Source: Nautiliaceae bacterium (GTDB lineage Bacteria; Campylobacterota; Campylobacteria; Campylobacterales; Nautiliaceae). Taken from it: a stretch of 35,440 nucleotides of DNA. The DNA is taken from contig JAMOSZ010000048.1 in NCBI GenBank assembly GCA_027062625.1, positions 1 through 35,440 of the forward strand. The letters run 5' to 3'. Each line of letters starts with the position of its first letter. Position 1 is the stretch's first letter. The notes under the pieces are model-generated. The model saw nothing but the letters and a program-made list of their open reading frames with translations. It was not told the DNA's origin and searched no databases. This document shows, piece by piece, positions 31,093 through 35,440 of the stretch. The translations under genes were made by a program, and so were the position numbers.

Positions 31093-31671
31093 TTGGAGGA
31101 TATTGTAATTTGTAGTAAATGCGAAACTCCTCAAAAAAGGGTAAAGTTAAAAAAGGGTGAGAGGGCTATTTGTTATTATTGTGGTAGTGAGCTTTATAAA
31201 TATATTCCAAGATTAAGAGAAAAGATTTTGGTCTCTTCTTTGAGCGGTTTTTTGATGATGCTTCTTGGGCTTATTTTCCCTATTTTACAATTTAATATTG
31301 GGGGGATGAGTAAGGATTTTAATTTAATTGATACAATAAAATTTCTTATTGAAAATGGGTATTTAGTTGTTGGGGTGTTTACTCTTTTTAGTGTGGTGCT
31401 TTTTCCTTTGATATTTTTCTTTTTGGTAATTAAACTTAATTTTTTAGCTGATAAAAAGGCATTAGAAATTATTACCCATTTACAAGAGTGGATGGCTTTT
31501 GATATATTTGTAGTTGGGATTTTAGTAGCTATGATTAAAATTTTTAGTTATGGGGAGATTATGTTTAGTGTAGGGTTTGTGGGTTTTATTGGAGCGTTTA
31601 TTGCTCTTTTTTTCCTTACTTCAATTGTAAAAGTAGAATATTATTGGGAGCTTTATTACAAAAATGTATAG
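31093..31671 (+). CDS. PqiA-like membrane protein, first half-unit
   Basis: 192 aa: a zinc-ribbon-like start (C8-x2-C11 and C27-x2-C30: CSKCETPQKR, CYYCGSELYK) followed by four transmembrane helices of one PqiA domain (LSGFLMMLLGLIFPILQFNIGG; VVGVFTLFSVVLFPLIFFFLV; AFDIFVVGILVAMIKI; FVGFIGAFIALFF). E. coli PqiA/LetA has two such domains in one ~417-aa protein; here they are two adjacent genes. The start is TTG at 31093 with AAAGGA upstream. PqiA works with PqiB in lipid transfer between inner and outer membrane. Confidence 0.88.
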   Translation: MEDIVICSKCETPQKRVKLKKGERAICYYCGSELYKYIPRLREKILVSSLSGFLMMLLGLIFPILQFNIGGMSKDFNLIDTIKFLIENGYLVVGVFTLFSVVLFPLIFFFLVIKLNFLADKKALEIITHLQEWMAFDIFVVGILVAMIKIFSYGEIMFSVGFVGFIGAFIALFFLTSIVKVEYYWELYYKNV

Positions 31672-32239
31672 AAGATGTAAGCATTGTAATGCGGTTAATT
31701 TAAAAGATAGTTTGCATTGCAAAAGGTGTGGAGGAGAACTTAAATATACAAATAACCTCTCCCTTGCTTTTGGAATTGCTGGGTTGTTTTTTTATATTCC
31801 GGCAAACATATATCCAATACTTATTTCAAAAAAACTTGCAAAGGTTTATAGCTCCACTATTATTGATGGAATTTTTGCTTTGTGGAGCGAGGGAGATTAT
31901 CCAATTGCGATTATTGTATTTTTAGCATCGGTGCTAATTCCTTTAATTAAATTTTTAATTATTTTTTACCTGCTTTATTCTATAAAATTTAAAAAGTGCG
32001 AGTTTTATAAGTTTAAAGTAAGCTTATACTCTTTTATAAGCGTTAGTGGGCATTGGTCTTTACTTGATGTTTTTGTTGTGGTTGTATTAACTGGGATAGT
32101 CTCTTTTAAGATGATGAGTGTTTTACCAGGAAGCGGGGCTTTATATTTTTTAATTATGGTGATTTTAACTATACTAAGCGTTAAATATTTAGATTTAAGA
32201 GAGTTAGGAGAGAAATGTGCAAAGAGCAAAGAGAGTTAA
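31664..32239 (+). CDS. PqiA-like membrane protein, second half-unit
   Basis: 191 aa: zinc-ribbon motif (CKHCNAVNLKDSLHCKRCGG) and four transmembrane helices (FGIAGLFFYIPANIYPILISKKL, which retains the PqiA N-Y/P-I signature; AIIVFLASVLIPLIKFLIIFYLL; SVSGHWSLLDVFVVVVLTGIV; LIMVILTILSV). It overlaps the first half-unit by 8 nt and PqiB by 23 nt. The SGHWSLLDVFVV segment is typical for PqiA domains. Together with the preceding gene it should reconstitute a full PqiA as a heterodimer (inference). Confidence 0.9.
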   Translation: MYRRCKHCNAVNLKDSLHCKRCGGELKYTNNLSLAFGIAGLFFYIPANIYPILISKKLAKVYSSTIIDGIFALWSEGDYPIAIIVFLASVLIPLIKFLIIFYLLYSIKFKKCEFYKFKVSLYSFISVSGHWSLLDVFVVVVLTGIVSFKMMSVLPGSGALYFLIMVILTILSVKYLDLRELGEKCAKSKES

Positions 32240-33788
32240 AAAAGGGATTAACTTTATTATTTGGAGTATACCGGTTGTTGCGATTGTAGTTTCACTTTGG
32301 CTTATTTACAAATACTACTCATCTCTTGGACCTTTAATTGAGATTAGGTTTGAGAATGCTGGTGGGATTGAGCCAAAGGTATCGCAAGTTAAGTTTAGAG
32401 ATGTAAAGGTTGGGGTTGTTAGTGATGTAAAAATACTTAAAAAAGGAGTTGCAGTTTATGTTAGGATGAATAGTGAGATGAAAGATTATCTAAACGATAC
32501 TACAAAATTTTGGATTGTAAAACCAACAATTGAAGCTGGAAGGGTTAGCGGACTTGAAGCGTTAATTAGCGGTCCTTATATTCAAATGTCAGCCGAGCCT
32601 CTTGGATTTACCAAAACAAAATTTCAAGGACTTGAAGAACCGCCAATTAAAGATATAAAAGATGCTCTTGTTATTAAGCTTGTAGCCAATAATTCATATG
32701 GACTAACTGAGAGAATGCCAGTTTATTATAAGCAAATTGAAGTTGGGTCTGTTAGGAGAGTTAGTTTAAAAGATAATAAAGTCTATATTTATCTTGCAAT
32801 TGATAAAAAGTATTCAATTTATGTTAATGATACGAGTAAATTTTGGAATTTAAGAGGAGTTGATGTTAGTTTTAATAAAGATAATTTAAAAGTTGAGCTT
32901 CCGTCTCTTAGTAGTTTAATTGTTGGGGGGATTGCTTTTGATACTTTGCAATTCTCAGCTCCTCTTACTAAAAGTGAGTTTAGATTATATGCAAGTAGAA
33001 GCGATGCTTATCAAAATAGACTTGGAAGAGACAAATTTAGGGATGTTGTATTTATTGTAAAAAATAATCAAAATGGAAAGCTAAGAGTTGGAAATTCAAT
33101 TGTTTTTAGAAATTTTAAAGTAGGGGAAATTACCTATTTAAAATCAAAATTTGATATTAATACAAACTCAATCATTACAACAGCATATGCAAAAGTTGAT
33201 GAAAGTGCATTTAGAGTTTCTTTGGAAGATGCTATTAAAAGAGGGCTTGTGGCACAAATTAAGACAACTTTTCCAATTTTAGGTGGAATTGGAATTTATC
33301 TTAGTTTTGATAAACCTTATAAGGTTGAATATTTTGGAAAATATTTAGTTATTCCTGTAAAAAAAGGATTTGTAGAAAATAGAATAGTTGCAAAACTCTC
33401 AGAAGTTTTGGATAAATTAAAAAATCTTCCGCTTGATAAGACAATCTCAGATGTTAGCTCTTTTATAAATAATCTTAAAAATTCTATGGGTTCATTTTTT
33501 GCTACAACAACAAAGACTCTAAATACCGCTAACAAAACTTTAAAAGGAATAAACGATTTGAGCTCCACCATAGATGCTATGCTAAAAAAAGAGATTAATC
33601 AAACAATTGATAACTTAAATTCTACTTTACTTACTTTACAAAAGTTAGCTAGTAGCTATTCAAAAGATTCAAAAACTTATCAAAGACTTAATATATTAAT
33701 TGAAAATCTAAATCGCACTATAAAAGTGTATAGAAAAATTGGTAAGCAAATTGACAATAAGCCAAATTCATTGGTAGTAGGAGATTAG
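32217..33788 (+). CDS. PqiB-like MCE protein (three MCE domains)
   Basis: 523 aa: one N-terminal transmembrane anchor (residues ~10-32, GINFIIWSIPVVAIVVSLWLIY) and three periplasmic MCE domains starting near residues 38 (IEIRFENAGGIEPKVSQVKFRDVKVGVV), 154 (VIKLVANNSYGLTERMPVYYKQIEVGSV) and 277 (VVFIVKNNQNGKLRVGNSIVFRNFKVGEI). A helical C-terminal tail (residues ~395-510) should build the needle-like tunnel seen in PqiB hexamers. Start GTG at 32217 with AGGAG and ~6-nt spacing inside the preceding gene. It carries lipids between membranes together with PqiA and PqiC. Confidence 0.93.
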   Translation: MQRAKRVKKGINFIIWSIPVVAIVVSLWLIYKYYSSLGPLIEIRFENAGGIEPKVSQVKFRDVKVGVVSDVKILKKGVAVYVRMNSEMKDYLNDTTKFWIVKPTIEAGRVSGLEALISGPYIQMSAEPLGFTKTKFQGLEEPPIKDIKDALVIKLVANNSYGLTERMPVYYKQIEVGSVRRVSLKDNKVYIYLAIDKKYSIYVNDTSKFWNLRGVDVSFNKDNLKVELPSLSSLIVGGIAFDTLQFSAPLTKSEFRLYASRSDAYQNRLGRDKFRDVVFIVKNNQNGKLRVGNSIVFRNFKVGEITYLKSKFDINTNSIITTAYAKVDESAFRVSLEDAIKRGLVAQIKTTFPILGGIGIYLSFDKPYKVEYFGKYLVIPVKKGFVENRIVAKLSEVLDKLKNLPLDKTISDVSSFINNLKNSMGSFFATTTKTLNTANKTLKGINDLSSTIDAMLKKEINQTIDNLNSTLLTLQKLASSYSKDSKTYQRLNILIENLNRTIKVYRKIGKQIDNKPNSLVVGD

Positions 33789-34259
33789 ATGAGATTTTTG
33801 TGGATTTTTCTTTTTTTAATAGGATGTGGAGAGAGTAGTTATGTTTTTTGGAAAAAGAGCGTTACTTTTCCAAAGAAGTATGATAATACTTATCAAGTAA
33901 GAGTTGAGGTGCCAGATTATATGCTTGCTGGTAATTTTGTTGGAGTTAGGGGTGGGGAGCTTGTGCTTTTACCTTATAAGATAAATTCTCTTCCTTCTGA
34001 TTTTTTTGCAAAGTATAGCGTTTACTCTTTGCAAGATTTAGATAAAAAAGATTTATTTACTTTGAGTGATGGAAAGGTTATTAATATTAAGATTTTAGAT
34101 TATTATGTTGATTTTGATAAGAAAGAAGTTATAATCTATTTTGAGCTAGATTCAAAGCCATATAAGATAGTGTTACCTTATAAGGGAGATTATAAAAAAG
34201 CTTTAAAAGATGCATATGATAAATTAATTTTAAAGGTAAAGGAGAATTATGATTTTTAA
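33789..34259 (+). CDS. PqiC-like outer-membrane lipoprotein
   Basis: 156 aa with a short signal peptide ending in a lipobox (FLFLIGC, Cys at ~residue 13), so it should be lipidated. The mature part is small and beta-rich; the YQVRVEVPDYMLAGNFVGVR and later YKIVLPYKGDYKKALKDAYDKL resemble the ABC-transport auxiliary / PqiC (YmbA) lipoprotein family. In E. coli PqiC sits at the outer membrane and docks the PqiB tunnel. Position directly after pqiB (ATG abuts the TAG, GGAG site) supports the assignment more than the sequence does. Confidence 0.8.
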   Translation: MRFLWIFLFLIGCGESSYVFWKKSVTFPKKYDNTYQVRVEVPDYMLAGNFVGVRGGELVLLPYKINSLPSDFFAKYSVYSLQDLDKKDLFTLSDGKVINIKILDYYVDFDKKEVIIYFELDSKPYKIVLPYKGDYKKALKDAYDKLILKVKENYDF

Positions 34260-34920
34260 GGATAGATTTGAAGCTGGAAAGCTTTTAGCAAAAAGACTAA
34301 AAAAATTAAAAGATGAAGGTAAGATTATAAATCCAGTAGTTGTGGCACTGCCAAGAGGGGGAGTGCCTGTTGGATTTGAGATTGCAAAAGAGTTAAATGC
34401 TCCTCTTGATATTTTATTTGTCAAAAAAATTCCATCTCCTCTTAATGAAGAAACAGCAATTGGAAGTGTTAGTGAAGCTGGTCAGCTTTTTATTAACAAA
34501 GATGCTTTGGAGAAATTAGGAGCAATGGGAATTGAGGTGGATGATGAATATATTCGCAATAAAGCAATTGAAAAAATTCAAGATATGGCAAGAAAAAGGG
34601 ATATTTACAAAGCTGAGCCAATTCCTCTTGAAGATAAAGATGTAATATTGGTAGATGATGGAGTAGCTACTGGGGCAAGTATGTATCTTGCGGCTCAAAG
34701 TGTTGTAAGGGAGCATCCAAGAAGTATTATTATTGCCGTGCCTGTGGCTCCTTTGGATGAGAGCGTTTTGAATATGTTAAGGAGTGTATCTCACCATCTT
34801 GAAATTTTACAAACCCCTCCTTTATTTATGAGTGTTGGACAATGGTATGAGGATTTTCATCAATTAAGTGATAAGGAAGTAAAAGCTTTATTGCAAGAGG
34901 CTAAAAAGTTTACTTCTTGA
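34249..34920 (+). CDS. Phosphoribosyltransferase-domain protein
   Basis: 223 aa, type I PRTase fold. The 13-residue PRPP signature with its acidic pair is DVILVDDGVATGASMY (~residues 127-142), and the N-terminal VVALPRGGVPVGFEIAKEL is the substrate-side loop of this broad family, often annotated as predicted phosphoribosyltransferase. The substrate is unknown. It overlaps the PqiC gene by 11 nt and has AAAGGAG upstream, so it belongs to the Pqi operon. Confidence 0.88.
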   Translation: MIFKDRFEAGKLLAKRLKKLKDEGKIINPVVVALPRGGVPVGFEIAKELNAPLDILFVKKIPSPLNEETAIGSVSEAGQLFINKDALEKLGAMGIEVDDEYIRNKAIEKIQDMARKRDIYKAEPIPLEDKDVILVDDGVATGASMYLAAQSVVREHPRSIIIAVPVAPLDESVLNMLRSVSHHLEILQTPPLFMSVGQWYEDFHQLSDKEVKALLQEAKKFTS

Positions 34921-35070
34921 TAATGAATTAAATTGGATTGATATTCATAAAACCAGAGAGCTTATCAAAGATGTTGGAGCAATTTTATATATTTAACCAA
35001 ATCTCCAAAGGATTTTCCCTCTAAATTAGAAGGAGATGAATTTGGTTTTGCGTTAGCAAGTGTTTTGTGA
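34912..35070 (+). pseudogene. Relic of a GGDEF (diguanylate cyclase) domain
   Basis: Two frames give matching fragments. From ~34912 one reads NELNWIDIHKTRELIKDVGAILYI and then a stop. A second frame across 34987-35070 reads YLTKSPKDFPSKLEGDEFGFALASVL and a stop. Joined with one frameshift near 34990, the segment ELIKDVGAIL...PSKLEGDEFGFAL fits the GGDEF region, where a helix of the same length precedes the (G/E)GDEF turn. No start, no upstream domain and no complete active site remain, so it is a broken fragment. The match is by eye. Confidence 0.45.
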
Positions 35071-35076
35071 TACAAT
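35071..35076 (+). promoter_or_regulatory. Candidate -10 (TACAAT) for the second omega-RNA-like transcript
   Basis: TACAAT preceded by TTGTGA lies 10 nt before the first hairpin stem of the structured segment (35086); the predicted start is near 35083. Confidence 0.4.
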
Positions 35077-35082
35077 AATTAA

Positions 35083-35235
35083 AAAGTAGCGATAGCCAAG
35101 CTACCAAGCAACGATAATCAAGTTACAATCAAGGATGAGATAGCCCAAGGGGTCCTTGCAAAACCTGTTTTGTGGGGTATCCAAAGTGCCTGTGGGGGTG
35201 TGCCAAAAGGCAACCTTTTAAGCAGGAAGCCCTAA
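35083..35235 (+). pseudogene. Relic of a TnpB C-terminal end
   Basis: A frame between a stop at 35080-35082 and the TAA at 35233-35235 reads KVAIAKLPSNDNQVTIKDEI, then KPVLWGIQSACGGVPKGNLL and ends SRKP. It looks like the variable C-terminal extension that follows the zinc ribbon and last RuvC motif of IS605-type TnpB. As in those elements, the final codons coincide with the AAGCAGGAAG box of the guide RNA. Everything upstream of the extension, including all catalytic residues, is absent. Confidence 0.5.
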
Positions 35236-35287
35236 CTATAATCTTTGATTTAGTCAAGGGAATTCAGTTGAAGCTCATAAAGTTCAC
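35083..35287 (+). ncRNA. Orphan omega-RNA-like structured RNA, locus 2
   Basis: Stems in order: GTAGC/GCTAC (35086-35090/35100-35104); a related AAC/GTT stem one 22-nt period later (35110-35112/35122-35124); CAAGG-GGT-CCTTG (35146-35158); CAAAA/TTTTG (35159-35163/35168-35172); GGTgTGCC-AAAA-GGCAACC (35197-35215). Next is the box AAGCAGGAAGC (35220-35230), identical to locus 1, then a terminal bulged hairpin CCCT-ACTA-AATC...GATT-TAGT-AGGG (35230-35260) and AATTCA. The layout matches an IS605-type guide-RNA 3' end. The right boundary is unclear: AATTCA at 35261-35266 or GTTCAC at 35282-35287. No left-end hairpin was found upstream, where the GGDEF relic lies. Confidence 0.55.
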
Positions 35288-35308
35288 ACAGAAGGTTAAT
35301 CCTTCTGT
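35288..35308 (+). repeat. Perfect hairpin ACAGAAGG/CCTTCTGT after the second omega-RNA locus
   Basis: An 8-bp perfect inverted repeat with a 5-nt loop (TTAAT), followed by CAAATATT rather than a T run. It starts one base after the GTTCAC string. It could be a subterminal hairpin of an IS200/IS605-type end (TCAA follows at 35308-35311) or a weak terminator. Position supports the first slightly more. Confidence 0.45.
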
Positions 35309-35354
35309 CAAATATTGTCGTTTTAACAAAAGTGTGATTGTTTTTTTGCTAAAT

Positions 35355-35416
35355 TTTTCAACAAAATTCTTAAAAACTTGCAAAAAAGAGCAATTTTTGG
35401 TAAAATTTGTTGAAAA
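35355..35416 (+). promoter_or_regulatory. Promoter with flanking inverted repeat at the right edge
   Basis: TTGCAA (35378-35383), a 17-nt spacer and TAAAAT (35401-35406) form a near-consensus sigma-70 promoter firing to the right. It is flanked by an 11-bp perfect inverted repeat, TTTTCAACAAA (35355-35365) and TTTGTTGAAAA (35406-35416), the right arm covering the +1 region. The next gene is outside the window; an ATG at 35425 (M-F-E-N-P) has no clear ribosome site, so I do not call it. The remainder of 35236-35440 holds no gene I can support. Confidence 0.5.
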
Positions 35417-35440
35417 TTTAAGAGATGTTTGAAAATCCAA

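Noticed and set aside
35172-35432. 86-codon plus-strand ORF starting MGYPKCLWGCAKR
   Set aside because: It runs through the hairpins, the AAGCAGGAAGC box and the promoter at the edge in a different frame from the TnpB relic, with no ribosome site. Chance frame.
1-35440. CRISPR array
   Set aside because: I found no regularly spaced direct repeats of 25-40 nt. The only tandem units are the two 22-nt hairpins at 35089-35132, which fit RNA structure better.

Overview
The window is AT-rich bacterial chromosome with tightly packed, often overlapping genes. It looks like a member of the Campylobacterota, most likely the vent order Nautiliales (Nautilia/Caminibacter/Lebetimonas type). The reasons are the short (~400 aa) Pgi, a UbiD-type decarboxylase of the kind used in the futalosine menaquinone route, a lone hydroxylamine reductase, and a complete reverse gyrase, a thermophile marker rarely found outside hyperthermophiles but known in Nautiliales. 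This taxonomic call is inference from gene content; no 16S gene is present.

Layout. 1-1783 (minus): pgi, a small 63-codon ORF and the 5' part of lipA, cut by the window edge. 1836-3799 (plus): purH and a helical protein resembling a degenerate HHE domain. 3783-4555 (minus): a small unknown gene, tRNA-Leu(CAA) and an HU gene with its terminator. 4659-10959 (plus): CoA-binding protein, ilvA, gatB, a voltage-sensor potassium channel with RCK domains, a TrkA-like protein and gpsA. 10956-11066 (minus): an overlooked 36-aa membrane peptide with its own promoter. 11146-12889: tlyA and ispG. 12890-13378: a non-coding interval holding a ~290 bp miniature IS200/IS605-like element with an apparently intact omega-RNA-like structure but no TnpA or full TnpB. 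13379-21065 (plus): small membrane protein, dnaB, short comEC, Upf1-like helicase, RlmI-like methyltransferase, ubiD. 21058-25300: a small minus-strand gene, then MoxR / DUF58 / transglutaminase, coupled to a Crp/Fnr regulator. 25285-27146 (minus): bacteriohemerythrin and hcp. 27223-30432: reverse gyrase. 30404-31012 (minus): fatty acid hydroxylase family. 31093-34920: a Pqi-type (two half-size PqiA, PqiB, PqiC) envelope lipid-transport operon with a phosphoribosyltransferase. 34912-35235: relics of a GGDEF domain and of a tnpB 3' end with a second omega-RNA-like tail. The last ~150 bp hold a strong promoter firing off the right edge.

How parts work together. The Crp/Fnr gene, hemerythrin, hcp and a perfect TTGAT-N4-ATCAA box form a plausible nitrosative/oxygen stress module. 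The box sits exactly at -41.5 from a good hcp -10 and at the expected start of reverse gyrase transcription, so one regulator could activate hcp and restrain rgy. The Pqi operon and the divergent lipid hydroxylase share a symmetric palindromic promoter, suggesting joint control of envelope lipid functions. The most unusual content is the two TnpB-less omega-RNA loci at ~12.9-13.2 kb and ~35.1-35.3 kb. They share the 11-nt box AAGCAGGAAGC but have different scaffolds.
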